Shown: piece after piece, positions 11,367 to 21,593 of the stretch
How the letters are laid out: each line of letters starts with the position of its first letter
Position numbering within the stretch: the stretch's first letter is position 1
Notes under the pieces: model-generated
The model's input: the letters and a program-made list of their open reading frames with translations, nothing else
Databases searched by the model: none
What the model was told of the DNA's origin: nothing
Origin: an uncultured Planctomycetaceae bacterium
GTDB lineage: Bacteria; Planctomycetota; Planctomycetia; Planctomycetales; Planctomycetaceae
Direction of reading: 5' to 3'
Assembly (NCBI GenBank): GCA_903858815.1
Contig: CAIOKE010000133.1
Location: 186,001 to 250,000, forward strand
Length of the DNA stretch: 64,000 bases
Program-made: the position numbers and the translations under genes

Positions 11367-11591
11367 ATGCGTCCCAGACTCAGACTTTTTACCGGCTCAG
11401 AAAATTCTGAGCCGACAATGCTGCACGAGCCTGAGGCTACCATCAAACTGGGCGAACTGACACGCATCCTTTCAGATGCCATCATCTGGGATCGCACATG
11501 GGTGTCAGACTTCGCCGATGATGAAGTCAAAGTCTCTGCGGATCTGTACGAGATTCTGTCGCTGTACTCACGGATGAAACCCAGCGCCTGA
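11367..11591 (+). CDS. Small hypothetical protein
   Basis: 74-aa ORF with upstream purine-rich aggggatcac; no overlapping longer ORF; composition is protein-like (LGELTRILSDAIIWDRTWVSDFADDEVKVSADLYEILSLYSRMK). Confidence 0.6.
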   Translation: MRPRLRLFTGSENSEPTMLHEPEATIKLGELTRILSDAIIWDRTWVSDFADDEVKVSADLYEILSLYSRMKPSA

Positions 11592-11613
11592 TCACCCGGG
11601 CCGGTCGTACAGA

Positions 11614-12825
11614 TCAGCCGCTCGCCAGCAGGGTTGCCACTCGGCACCCCTGCAGGTACTCAGAGATACACAGACGCTCACGTACCGTGTGGATGTCATG
11701 CTGGCCACATCCCAGGGTGACAGCCGGAAATCCGTGCTCAGCCATCCAGTTCGCGTCCAGACCGCCATCGCAGATCTGCGTGGCTGGCTTCAAACCCACC
11801 GTACGCACCGCCGCAGCAGCTGATTCCACACAGGCACTGTCAGCAGGCATCCGGAACGGTTCGTAACGCACCTCCTCGCTGAACCGCAGAACACCCGTCA
11901 CGCCAGCAGCATTGCTGACGGCCGAGCACGCCGCCTCAAATGCCGCTCGCCACGCTGCGACAATCTGAGCACGAAACTCGGAATCATGACTGCGGGCCTC
12001 AGCCTCAAGCTGCACCAGCGGCATCACCACGTTCGTCGCTGCACCACCACGCACAACTCCCAGATTACTGGTTCCCCGCTGACGCCCGCGACGAATCTGC
12101 CCGTGCCAACCTGACTTCTGCAACTGCGCTATCGCCAGTGATGACACCACAGCCGCATTGACGCCATCTTCCGGATGAGCACCTGCATGACTGGCGATTC
12201 CATCGATCTCAATCGTCAGATTACTGGCCCCCACTGCCCCGATAATCAGCGCCGCAGGATCACGACCATCCCAGTTAAAACATAAGGCCGGACGGCCCAG
12301 TTTCGATGCCGTCAGCCACCGCGCCCCACGCAGACCAGTCTCTTCCTGGACCGTAAACAACAACGTCAGTGGCGGATAATCCAGTCCTTGTGATAAAACC
12401 TCCAGCAAAGCTGTCAGCACTACCGCACAGCCCGCACGATTGTCACCACCAAGAGCCGTCGTTGCTGATGCCGGCCGAATCCAGTCACCCTCACGAACCG
12501 GCTTCGCACCAACCGCCAGAGGCACCGTATCCATATGCGCCATCAGCAATCGCCGAGGCCCCCTTTTAGTGCCCTTCAGACGCACAATCAGATTGCCGGT
12601 CGTCCCTCCAGCAGGACTCTTTTTATGGGCACGATCTGTTTCGATGGCCGAATCCGGGACCCCCGCACCACGTAACTGCTGACAAATCCAGGCAGAAACA
12701 TCGTGCTCTGTTCCACTCCCGCCGGGGATCGCAATCAGATCCATCACCCGACCGATTGCACGCTGCTCGTGTATCTGAACCACGACTCTCTCCTCAACCA
12801 CCCTGACATCACTGACAGAATGCAC
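11614..12825 (-). CDS. M20/M42-type aminopeptidase (tripeptide aminopeptidase-like)
   Basis: LLMAHMDTVPLA; ALGGDNRAGCAVVLTALLEV; LLFTVQEETGLRGARWL; DGGLDANWMAEHGFPAVTLGCGQHDIHTVRE. Confidence 0.85.
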   Translation of the reverse strand: MHSVSDVRVVEERVVVQIHEQRAIGRVMDLIAIPGGSGTEHDVSAWICQQLRGAGVPDSAIETDRAHKKSPAGGTTGNLIVRLKGTKRGPRRLLMAHMDTVPLAVGAKPVREGDWIRPASATTALGGDNRAGCAVVLTALLEVLSQGLDYPPLTLLFTVQEETGLRGARWLTASKLGRPALCFNWDGRDPAALIIGAVGASNLTIEIDGIASHAGAHPEDGVNAAVVSSLAIAQLQKSGWHGQIRRGRQRGTSNLGVVRGGAATNVVMPLVQLEAEARSHDSEFRAQIVAAWRAAFEAACSAVSNAAGVTGVLRFSEEVRYEPFRMPADSACVESAAAAVRTVGLKPATQICDGGLDANWMAEHGFPAVTLGCGQHDIHTVRERLCISEYLQGCRVATLLASG

Positions 12826-12867
12826 CGCATCAGACTCTGAGCCATCAACGAATGCACGGCAGGAAAC

Positions 12868-14139
12868 TCACCGCCCCACACCGCCAGCCGCTGCCAACTC
12901 AGAAAAATCCAGCGTCGCAAAATAGTCTTCCGCCGTCTCGGCACGCCGAATCTGCTGCACTGTGCCATCCGATCGCAACAACAACTCTGCACACCGCAAC
13001 TTGCCGTTGTACTGGAAACCCATGGCATGACCGTGCGCACCTGCGTCATGAATCACCAGCAGGTCCCCTCGCTCCACCGCAGGCAACGGTCGCTGTACCG
13101 CGAATTTGTCATTGTTCTCACACAACGATCCCACTACGTCCACGATGTGGTCGTGCGCAGCCTGCTCCTTACCCAGCACCGAAATGTGATGGTAGGCACC
13201 ATACATCCCAGGCCTCATCAGATTCGCCATGCAGGCATCCACTCCCACATAATTTCGGTAGATATTCTTGTGATGAACCGCCGTTGTCACCAGATACCCG
13301 TGAGGCCCGGTAATCATGCGACCATTCTCCATCAGCAGACGCAATGGATGCAGCGCAGTGCCGACAATCATCTGCTGATACAGTTCACGGATCCAGTCTC
13401 CCACCTGCTGCAGATTTACCGGACGCTGTTCCGGTCGGTAGGGGATCCCAATCCCACCGCCCAGATTCACAAACTCAATCCGAATACCCAACTCCGCATT
13501 CAGACGCAGAGCAAGATCAAACAGCATCCGCGCTGTTTCCACAAAAAACTCACCATTCAGCTCGTTCGATGCCACCATCGTGTGCAGACCAAACCGACGC
13601 ACACCAGCATCGCGCAGCTTGCGATAGCCTTCAAACAATTGCTGCTCTGTAAAACCGTACTTGGCCTCTTCCGGCTTACCGATGATGACATTGCCCTCAC
13701 GAGCAGACCCGGGGTTGTAACGAAAACAGAGCAACTCCGGCAGTCCCACCTGCTCCGCCAGATAATCGATGTGAGTCAGGTCATCCAGATTCACAATGGC
13801 CCCCATCTGTACGGCCTTGCGATACTCATGCGCCAGAGTATTGTTCGACGTGAACATCAGGTCCTCGCCGTGTAACCCAACCCGCTCCGACAAAAGCAGC
13901 TCTGGAAGACTGGAACAATCAGCCCCCAGTCCCTCTTCGTGAGCAATCCGGACAATCCAGGGATTAGGCAGTGCCTTCACCGCAAAATACTCACGGAATC
14001 CCGGCGACCACGAAAAAGCAGCATTCAGATCACGACAACTGCTGCGAATTCCCGCCTCGTCATAGACATAAAACGGCGTCGGCCACTTCTCCGTCAACTG
14101 ACGAATGAACTGCTCATCAAAAGGCAATGTCTTCTGCAT
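12868..14139 (-). CDS. Diaminopimelate decarboxylase-family PLP enzyme
   Basis: TPFYVYDEAGIRSSCRDLNAAF; YFAVKALPNPWIVRI; FVNLGGGIGIPYRPEQ; VDACMANLMRPGMYGAYHHI. Confidence 0.85.
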   Translation of the reverse strand: MQKTLPFDEQFIRQLTEKWPTPFYVYDEAGIRSSCRDLNAAFSWSPGFREYFAVKALPNPWIVRIAHEEGLGADCSSLPELLLSERVGLHGEDLMFTSNNTLAHEYRKAVQMGAIVNLDDLTHIDYLAEQVGLPELLCFRYNPGSAREGNVIIGKPEEAKYGFTEQQLFEGYRKLRDAGVRRFGLHTMVASNELNGEFFVETARMLFDLALRLNAELGIRIEFVNLGGGIGIPYRPEQRPVNLQQVGDWIRELYQQMIVGTALHPLRLLMENGRMITGPHGYLVTTAVHHKNIYRNYVGVDACMANLMRPGMYGAYHHISVLGKEQAAHDHIVDVVGSLCENNDKFAVQRPLPAVERGDLLVIHDAGAHGHAMGFQYNGKLRCAELLLRSDGTVQQIRRAETAEDYFATLDFSELAAAGGVGR

Positions 14140-14318
14140 TTCTCATCCTGCACAAACTGATTCCCAGACCGCCGGCCAGATCACGATCAACGGAAGTCCG
14201 CAACTGTCTGCCACGCAGTGTCGTGGGCCGTTTGAGGGAATGCAACCCACGAGCCACCACGTTCCCGAGAACCATCAGTGTCACGGCAATCCGAACCAGC
14301 CGAGCGAACAGAATTCGT

Positions 14319-15638
14319 TCACTTCTGACGAGCCAGCCACAGCTTCGCATCCGCCAGATCCAGCCAGTCACAGACACTGCTGCCATCGCCGAAATCAACC
14401 TCAACCTCCAGTGTTGACCTCCCCGCCACCATCAGGCGCAGTGGCACCGGCTGATCATGAGCAGAAATCAGACGATCCAGCAGAACTTCATCATCCGCTC
14501 GGATCACCAACCGCACGGAATGCCCTGCTGCCGCGTTGAATGCCACCTCATCGTCAATACCAGCGGTCAGTTCAAGCGACTCAAATCGTCCGTCCAGCGC
14601 CCACGACAGCACCGAATGAGAATGTACACACAACCCTCGCTGATATTCCCTGCCACGCAGACGCAACCGACTGCTTCCCTGCAGAACCCGATCGCGTCGC
14701 GGAGAAAACAGACGCTGCTGCGTCTCCGGATCCAAAAGGCCATCCAGCAGACTCCCACCAGGATCCGCTGCCAGCAGGTCTTCACGCAGCACAGGAAGAT
14801 CAGACAGATACGACAGACGCTCAGCACTCAGATCCGCCGTCAACAATTGTTCCACACCACACTCAAGTGACTGCCCCCATGTCGAAACAATCTGCAGTCG
14901 ATCCGCAGCAATCCGCAGGTCACTGCCTCTCAGCACGTCGGCATTCGAAAATACCAGACGCACACCACCCGCAACCTCCGCCTTCTCACCCGCCGGACGT
15001 CCGAAAACCACACCATACACACGCCCTGCAGGAACGGGCACCTTTTCACCATCCAGCAGAAACTCAACAGCCTCTGCACCAATTGAACTGACAATGCCAC
15101 CAAGAAAATCCAGCCCGGTACCATCCCTTTTGACAACAATCAACAGGTCCTTCTCAGATTCACGCTGACGAAACGTCGCCCACTGCTCCCCAAACGTCGG
15201 CCCCTCAGCCTGCAATCGCAACGCCGAGACAACTCCGGACGGAATCCGCAGATCACCCACAATCACCGATCGCAGACCAATTTCGTTCGCCGTTCGCTGA
15301 ATATCGCCAGCAGACAGCTCCGACCCGTCACGCAGATAAACTCGCTGGCCACCGGATGTTTGAACGGCCGCAGATCCGGAGACATTGCCCTGAAACTCCA
15401 GTTGCAGCACTTCCGCCGCGCCAATCTCCTGCAACTGACCTTCAGACTGAATCCGGACTACCTGGTCATCCAGAGCCTGTAATTCACCGCTTTTTTGTGT
15501 TCCGTCCTGCAGCGATACCCTTACGTCCGATCCCGCAGCCGGCAACGCCGATAACAGACTCACACAAAACAGCAACAGCTTCATATCCCAATCTCTCCCC
15601 GCTCCCTGAAAACATCGCCGAGATCCATTCAGACTCAC
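14319..15638 (-). CDS. NPCBM/NEW2 domain secreted protein
   Basis: C-terminal YQRGLCVHSHSVLSWALDGRFESLELTAGIDDEVAFNAAAGHSVRLVIRADDEVLLDR; hydrophobic segment LLLFCVSLLSALPAAGSDV. Start may be internal (MKLLLFCV...). Confidence 0.75.
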   Translation of the reverse strand: MSLNGSRRCFQGAGRDWDMKLLLFCVSLLSALPAAGSDVRVSLQDGTQKSGELQALDDQVVRIQSEGQLQEIGAAEVLQLEFQGNVSGSAAVQTSGGQRVYLRDGSELSAGDIQRTANEIGLRSVIVGDLRIPSGVVSALRLQAEGPTFGEQWATFRQRESEKDLLIVVKRDGTGLDFLGGIVSSIGAEAVEFLLDGEKVPVPAGRVYGVVFGRPAGEKAEVAGGVRLVFSNADVLRGSDLRIAADRLQIVSTWGQSLECGVEQLLTADLSAERLSYLSDLPVLREDLLAADPGGSLLDGLLDPETQQRLFSPRRDRVLQGSSRLRLRGREYQRGLCVHSHSVLSWALDGRFESLELTAGIDDEVAFNAAAGHSVRLVIRADDEVLLDRLISAHDQPVPLRLMVAGRSTLEVEVDFGDGSSVCDWLDLADAKLWLARQK

Positions 15639-16684
15639 TTCTTCTGCTCGGCTATCCTGCGAGTATACCGGCTGATGGCATCCAGAAAATTCGGAGGAAA
15701 CTGCTGGCGAATCAATTCCTTCGCCTGCGCCTCACGTTCCTTGTCAAGCATTCCCCACGCTCCGCTCTCAGTCAGTTCCTTACGATCCGCTTCGCCCTTG
15801 CCCTGGCTACCCGAAATCTGACTACGACTGCCCGGTTGCGATGGCTGCATGGCCCCACCACCCTGCTGCTGCTGTTGTTGCTGCTGTTGTTGCTGTTGCT
15901 TCTGCTGCTCCTCAAGGTCTTTCAACAGTTTGTCGAGGGCTGCCACAACCTCATCCTCACGCTTCTGCACCGGTTCGTCAGCAGCACCCAGATCCAGACG
16001 GCGCTGTACATCAGACATTAACTGAGCCACTTCACCCAGCGGACCAGCAGGCTTCGCAGCCTCCTCCTGTACCTGCTGAGCCATCTGGCGAAAACGAGCC
16101 GGAACATCCGCTGTATTGTTCAATAACAACGCAAGATCGTCCGCTGCCGCTGACTTCTGCAGCAACTTCAAACGACTGATTCCCCGATAGAACAACAGTG
16201 ATGCTGGATCCACCAGATCCTGCACAGATACGTCCGCCAGTAACGCCACCGCCTCATCATAGTAACGCTGCTGCGCCAGCACACGAGCATGCCAGACACG
16301 CACATTGCTGCCGTAGAAGGGAACAGCCCTGATACCCGTATATGAATGCTGGCCTGGAGGCTGCCCCGAGTGACAGGCACGCTGCAATGCCGCCGTCTCG
16401 TCATCTGCTGTCGCCAGACTGGAAATCAGCAGATCCAGAGTATCCTCAGCCGTCAGGTCGCCACCCGCCAGCCCCTTCCGCCATACCGCCAGAGCCGACT
16501 CGGAACGCCCCGCTTCGATGCCCGCATCCCTGAGCCATCCTGCCAGCTGCTGCTCGGTCTGCTGCACAGACATTCGCACAACTGCCACATTGCCTGACCG
16601 TATCTCGTCAGCCGAGGCACCGCCTGCCAGCAACAGAGCTACACACGTGCTCAGGATAAACGGCAGTGACGCTGGGCAATTCAT
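15635..16684 (-). CDS. Secreted hypothetical protein with poly-Q tract (TPR-like helical)
   Basis: Signal peptide MNCPASLPFILSTCVALLLAGGASA; EEQQK followed by 12 Q; 4-nt ATGA overlaps with both neighbours. Confidence 0.7.
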   Translation of the reverse strand: MNCPASLPFILSTCVALLLAGGASADEIRSGNVAVVRMSVQQTEQQLAGWLRDAGIEAGRSESALAVWRKGLAGGDLTAEDTLDLLISSLATADDETAALQRACHSGQPPGQHSYTGIRAVPFYGSNVRVWHARVLAQQRYYDEAVALLADVSVQDLVDPASLLFYRGISRLKLLQKSAAADDLALLLNNTADVPARFRQMAQQVQEEAAKPAGPLGEVAQLMSDVQRRLDLGAADEPVQKREDEVVAALDKLLKDLEEQQKQQQQQQQQQQQQGGGAMQPSQPGSRSQISGSQGKGEADRKELTESGAWGMLDKEREAQAKELIRQQFPPNFLDAISRYTRRIAEQKK

Positions 16685-18123
16685 GGGGCTTCCTCGGAAT
16701 CCTCATCATCAAAACTGACTATCCCCACCAGATCGTATTCATCCCGCTCCAGAATCTCAACAGGAACAAGATCACCCGGCTCAAGCTCGGCCCCCGTTAC
16801 TATCACCGTGGAATCAATCTCAGGTGCGTCCGCAAAGGTCCGACCGACATACACACCCTCCCCAACCTCCTCGTCAATCAGCACGTCCAGCTCGTATCCC
16901 ACCATCCGTTCCGCATGCTCGAATGCTATCTCCTGCTGCAGGGACATCAATTCGTCACGTCGAGCCTCCTTGACCTCCTCCGGCAGATGACCCTCCAGTC
17001 GGACAGCAGGAGTCCCCGGCTCCAGCGAATAGGTAAAGACGCCCAGTCGCTCAAAACGAGTCTCCTCGACGAACTTCCGCAGTTCCTCGAACTGCTCGTC
17101 CGTCTCGCCCGGAAAGCCCGTAATGAAAGTCGTACGCAAAACCACATTCGGAATCCGGTCACGCAAACGACCAATCAGATCTCGAGTCTGCTCGCCATTG
17201 ACCCTGCGCTGCATCCGCTTCAATACCGCCGAATTAATATGCTGCAACGGCATGTCAAGATAAGGAATAATCACCGAGGAATCCGCAATCACGCTGATCA
17301 GTTCATCCGTGAAATTGATCGGATACAGATACATCAGGCGAATCCAGTCCAGTCCCTCAACCTGCTCCAGTTCTCGAAGCAGCTTCGCAAGCCGTACTTC
17401 GCCGTACAGATCCATCCCGTAATAGGTCGTGTCCTGCGCCACCAGGATCAGCTCACGAACCCCGTCGTCAACCAACTCACGCGCCTCTGACAGAACCATC
17501 TCCATCGGCTTCGTTACATGCTTCCCACGCATCGATGGAATCGAACAGAATGTACACGTACGATCACAGCCTTCGGAAATCTTCAGATAGGCGTAATGCT
17601 GCGGAGTAATGCGGAGCCGCGACTGGTCATTCAGCGCACGAATCGGAGCCGGACGAAACAACTCGCGCTGCTCACGAGCACCTCCAACCAGCCGATCCGC
17701 CACCTTCGTAATCTCGTCACGACCAAAAACACCCACCACATGATCAATCTCAGGCATCTGCTTCAATAAGCCACCGTCCTGCTCCAGACGTTCAGGCAGA
17801 CAACCCGCCACTATGACACCACGAGTCCCGCCAGCACGCTTCAGATCCAGCATCTCCTGAATCACAGAACGTGACTCAGCTCGCGAACTCTCTATGAATC
17901 CACACGTGTTGATCACCACAAAATCTGAACCCGCCGGCTCAGAAACCAACTCGTAACCCTCACGAGACAATGAACCAAGCATCGTCTCACTGTCCACCAG
18001 ATTCTTGGGACAACCCAACGTAATAAAGGCGTAACGCCCCTTCACCTGACCGGAAACCGCAGGAGCAGAAAGGGGTTGAGACCCACTGTCAGAAGATGGG
18101 TCGATGATCGGAAGAATGGCCAT
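16681..18123 (-). CDS. rimO: Ribosomal protein S12 methylthiotransferase RimO
   Basis: FITLGCPKNLVDSETMLG; KISEGCDRTCTFCSIPSMRGKH radical-SAM CxxxCxxC; C-terminal TRAM region. Start at internal Met 18123. Confidence 0.93.
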   Translation of the reverse strand: MAILPIIDPSSDSGSQPLSAPAVSGQVKGRYAFITLGCPKNLVDSETMLGSLSREGYELVSEPAGSDFVVINTCGFIESSRAESRSVIQEMLDLKRAGGTRGVIVAGCLPERLEQDGGLLKQMPEIDHVVGVFGRDEITKVADRLVGGAREQRELFRPAPIRALNDQSRLRITPQHYAYLKISEGCDRTCTFCSIPSMRGKHVTKPMEMVLSEARELVDDGVRELILVAQDTTYYGMDLYGEVRLAKLLRELEQVEGLDWIRLMYLYPINFTDELISVIADSSVIIPYLDMPLQHINSAVLKRMQRRVNGEQTRDLIGRLRDRIPNVVLRTTFITGFPGETDEQFEELRKFVEETRFERLGVFTYSLEPGTPAVRLEGHLPEEVKEARRDELMSLQQEIAFEHAERMVGYELDVLIDEEVGEGVYVGRTFADAPEIDSTVIVTGAELEPGDLVPVEILERDEYDLVGIVSFDDEDSEEAP

Positions 18124-18390
18124 GCGCTGCTTTTCGGAAATTGCCGATTCGAATTCAGGGTGACAGAGTTCAAACACCCGAAGTCTATCGGCAATCCAGC
18201 ACGCCGCCAAAGTCCCTGAGAAAAAATGCAGGGAATTCCTGACCAGCAGCCGGCCAGACGAACGATTTCACGAACTGTTCCGATAAATTCCGGACCAGCC
18301 GATCCACTGTTCACCAGTCCCCACCCCCCGCAGACAACCAGCCCCGCGAAAAGGATACCCACTGTACGAAATTACCGGCAACCGCCAGGC

Positions 18391-19455
18391 CTACGCGGCA
18401 CCCGCCAGCTGAGCACGCAGCTCCAGTTCTCCATACACCAAACCACCCCGCACCACCGCTGAGTCCGGTGCAGATGCTCGCAGCACAAGAAATCGCTGAG
18501 TTCCACCGGACAACACCGACAATTGCTCTGCCAGCACTTCCGGCAACCCTGAAGTTGCCGCAAAACCACCCGACACCACCACCTGCAGAGGTCGCAACGG
18601 AGAAACCAGGCCCTCAGTCTCACTCAGTTGCCGCACAACACCCGCCGCAACCTGCTGCAGAAGTACCAAAATCAGCCTCGACAGCATGTGCTCCTGCTCA
18701 TCACGCGGCTGACGAATGTCCACTGACTGCTGTCGACGCCACGCGGCAACGCGCCCCGTATCAAGGTACGCGGCTCCATCCGCATCCCAGATATGCAGCC
18801 GCAACTGTTTCGCAATTTCCCCATCCACCCAGTTCCCCCCCGCAGGCAACCAACCAGACGCCTGGACAAGACCACGCCTCGCCAGACACCAACTGCTTGA
18901 CTCAGCCCCCAGCACAATACTGACACCCGTATACTGACTGTCCGGCCACGCAGAAAGCAGCGCCGCTTCTGCCGCCCCCAGCTCGATCACACTGTAGCCA
19001 GCCATCTCCACCAGTCGCTTTAGAAACGCAACACCGCCCGACGTCTCTGCAGCCTGCTCCAGACTCAATTCACCGCATGTGTCTGCCACCGGACTGATCA
19101 ACACACAGACATTCTCGGCTTCCGTCACTCGCGGCAGCAGGCAGCCCGTGAGAACGTGCAGCAACTGCCTCGCCGGAGCATCCGCGCGGGGAACTCGCCC
19201 ACCCGGAAATAAGGGAGTCGCAGGAATTCGTGTCAACCAGCGAGTACGCTCAACATCGTTCCCGACGATTAACAGAACTCCTTCGCCCGTCGCATAGGGC
19301 ACACCCTGATCACCCAAGGCTCGCCGATGCAACGCCGTATCAGGTACTGCCGAATACTCGGATCGCAGCTCCAGACGCCGCAACCGTGAACCAGCACTAC
19401 CCGCACGACACAGACTGCGCAGTGTTCCGCAACCAAAATCAATCGCACAGATCAT
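18391..19455 (-). CDS. Divergent actin-like (ASKHA fold, MreB-type) protein
   Basis: MICAIDFGCGTLRSL (phosphate-1-like), YTGVSIVLGAESSSWCLARRGLVQASGWLPAGGNWVDGEIAKQL (phosphate-2/MreB-like), LQVVVSGGFAATSGLPEVLAEQL (adenosine-like). Confidence 0.6.
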   Translation of the reverse strand: MICAIDFGCGTLRSLCRAGSAGSRLRRLELRSEYSAVPDTALHRRALGDQGVPYATGEGVLLIVGNDVERTRWLTRIPATPLFPGGRVPRADAPARQLLHVLTGCLLPRVTEAENVCVLISPVADTCGELSLEQAAETSGGVAFLKRLVEMAGYSVIELGAAEAALLSAWPDSQYTGVSIVLGAESSSWCLARRGLVQASGWLPAGGNWVDGEIAKQLRLHIWDADGAAYLDTGRVAAWRRQQSVDIRQPRDEQEHMLSRLILVLLQQVAAGVVRQLSETEGLVSPLRPLQVVVSGGFAATSGLPEVLAEQLSVLSGGTQRFLVLRASAPDSAVVRGGLVYGELELRAQLAGAA

Positions 19456-19483
19456 CGGTTTATTCCGGTCTCAGAAGGTCACA

Positions 19484-21235
19484 TCAGCCGCGTGGCAGAC
19501 CGCCCGCTCCACGCACAGGCCGGGTCAGACGAGCCAGACGCTGCTCGGCGGGAGTCTCAATCCGAGATTCCTGTAATGCATCCCCAACCGCACCTCGCAG
19601 CGAAGAGTCCCCGGATTCACTGCGCACTGCTCGTCCACCCGCAGCAAAATGCGGTGCACCCACGCTCGCCTGAGGTGTATCCAGTCGCAGCACTGGTGGT
19701 CGATTTGGACGTCCATAAATCTGAACACCCGCCGGCAGACGCAGATCGCTCGCTTCAACCGGCACCTGATTCCTCAGCAGATCGTCAAATCCATCCCGTA
19801 AACTCCCTGCAATTCCCATCGAAACGCCCGGAGTAATCGGCGTCTGAGGCAACGAAACAGGCGCAACATTCATAGACAGATATGCTGATGCCAGAGCACT
19901 TGCTGGCTGCACAGCAATTGGCGGAACCGGAACCTGCTGCATCGGAGCAGGCGGAACGGTGACCGCTGCGGTCAGAGGCGGATCACTCACGACAGGCTGC
20001 GGTCGCACGCTTGATGTCGCAAATGCAGCCTGCTGCACAGGACCGCTCACCGGAAGCGGGATTGCTTCCAGCGGTCGCTCAGCAGAACTGCGCTGGGACA
20101 CCGTCACCGACTTTGCCAGAACCCAGCAGCCGGACAAGAGCAGAGCCGCTATCACAAAGCCGTTCATCAGCTGATTGCCACCACCTGTGACTACTGCGGG
20201 TGCTGCCTCAGCAACAGCCTTCCTCGGCGGCGCAGTGGAGATTTCTGTCTGCACAATATCGGCTGCTGCTTCATCCGACAGCACCGGTGGTCCTGGTATT
20301 GTCGCGACCGCTCCCGTAGTCGTCGACAACTCCCCCGCAATCGGGTTCGCCCGCAACTGGTCTTCCAGCGTCAGCAGTTCCTCTCCGCCACGAACGGCAT
20401 CAGACAAAGACTGAGTGGGGGCAGCAAATGCAGCCGAAGGCCCTGCAGATACGGAATCCGGAGCTGCTGGTACTATGGAGTTCCCGGGAAACTGATCTCC
20501 GGGCATAACAGCACCACCAAACGCCCCCGCAGAAGCCGTGTAATGATCAGGCACGGCAGGCACCGCCGCAGTTGGTTGTGGCGCTGTCTGCCACTCGGAA
20601 AACATCGGGCGTACCGCAGCACTCTTCGCAGACTCACCAGCTGCAGTTTCTGCTGACTGTCCGGCCTGAGATTCCGCCATTGACAGTGTCACGACATCGC
20701 CGTGCTGCACGACCGTTGACAGACTGGCTGGATTGACAGGAGGCTGGCTGCGCAGTCTTGCGGAAATAATCAGCCGACTTTCCGGTCCCACGGATATCCC
20801 CAGCCCGGCCAGCACATCGCCGACGGTGACCCCATTGTCTTCCAGCGACACCACGGTAGTGCCGGTTGGTCCACGCACCGCTGCATTTCTCGCTGGCTGC
20901 TGCTGCAGTGGACTCAGACACTCCACCAGCAACACATCCCCGTCAAGCACCCGCTCACTGTTATCACCAGTACTCATCCGCAGCGTGCGAGTCCACTGAG
21001 CGCGCTGCTGGCCGAACCGCATGATTGTAACGTTGACCGAATCACTCAGCGGAGTTGCACCAGAAACTGCACCGCGCACAGTGGTTTGTGACTGCACAGA
21101 AAACCGGCCCGGCCGCGCAACATCCCCAAGCACGGTAACCGCGGACTGCGAAGTCACCGCAGGCCCCTGCCCCAACAGTGGCCGGGGCAGCAGCAGCAAA
21201 GCACATGTCAGAAACAATACGTTCCGCCAATCCAT
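19484..21235 (-). CDS. Secreted/membrane protein with SLBB-like N-terminal region
   Basis: Internal Met 21235 gives signal MDWRNVLFLTCALLLLPRPLLGQG; VTVLGDVARPGRFSVQSQTTVRGAVSGA...VLDGDVLLVE; TM segment LMNGFVIAALLLSGCWVLA. Confidence 0.6.
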   Translation of the reverse strand: MDWRNVLFLTCALLLLPRPLLGQGPAVTSQSAVTVLGDVARPGRFSVQSQTTVRGAVSGATPLSDSVNVTIMRFGQQRAQWTRTLRMSTGDNSERVLDGDVLLVECLSPLQQQPARNAAVRGPTGTTVVSLEDNGVTVGDVLAGLGISVGPESRLIISARLRSQPPVNPASLSTVVQHGDVVTLSMAESQAGQSAETAAGESAKSAAVRPMFSEWQTAPQPTAAVPAVPDHYTASAGAFGGAVMPGDQFPGNSIVPAAPDSVSAGPSAAFAAPTQSLSDAVRGGEELLTLEDQLRANPIAGELSTTTGAVATIPGPPVLSDEAAADIVQTEISTAPPRKAVAEAAPAVVTGGGNQLMNGFVIAALLLSGCWVLAKSVTVSQRSSAERPLEAIPLPVSGPVQQAAFATSSVRPQPVVSDPPLTAAVTVPPAPMQQVPVPPIAVQPASALASAYLSMNVAPVSLPQTPITPGVSMGIAGSLRDGFDDLLRNQVPVEASDLRLPAGVQIYGRPNRPPVLRLDTPQASVGAPHFAAGGRAVRSESGDSSLRGAVGDALQESRIETPAEQRLARLTRPVRGAGGLPRG

Positions 21236-21593
21236 GGCTGTCCTCTCAAGCTGGCATCCTGCCGAACTCCAGCAACGATCAGCTTCCTGCTGCAGTACAG
21301 GCACTGCAGGCAGTCACCAACGCCAGGTTCGCCGACATCGCATCGCCCCCCGCCGCCAGCAACCTCCGGAAAACAGCTGGCGCTGCTCCGGCAGAATCTG
21401 CTGGTCAACGGGCGGAAACACGCCACCGTACCCGTCTGATCGGCATTTGCCTCCGCTGCATTCAGCCTTTCATGACCGACACCCAGGGCAAACCCTCAGT
21501 GAGAACCACCCTCGCTGGCAAATCACCGAACCTCAGGAATCATAAACCACAGTCTGCCGCAGATTCTGCCGCAGATTCGGCCGACGAAAGGGC

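Noticed and set aside
14117-14404. 95-aa minus-strand ORF between the LysA-like and NPCBM genes
   Set aside because: Overlaps both flanking genes out of frame; no family resemblance.
18042-18362. 106-aa minus-strand ORF with hydrophobic N-terminus upstream of rimO
   Set aside because: Overlaps the rimO start in another frame; no independent support.
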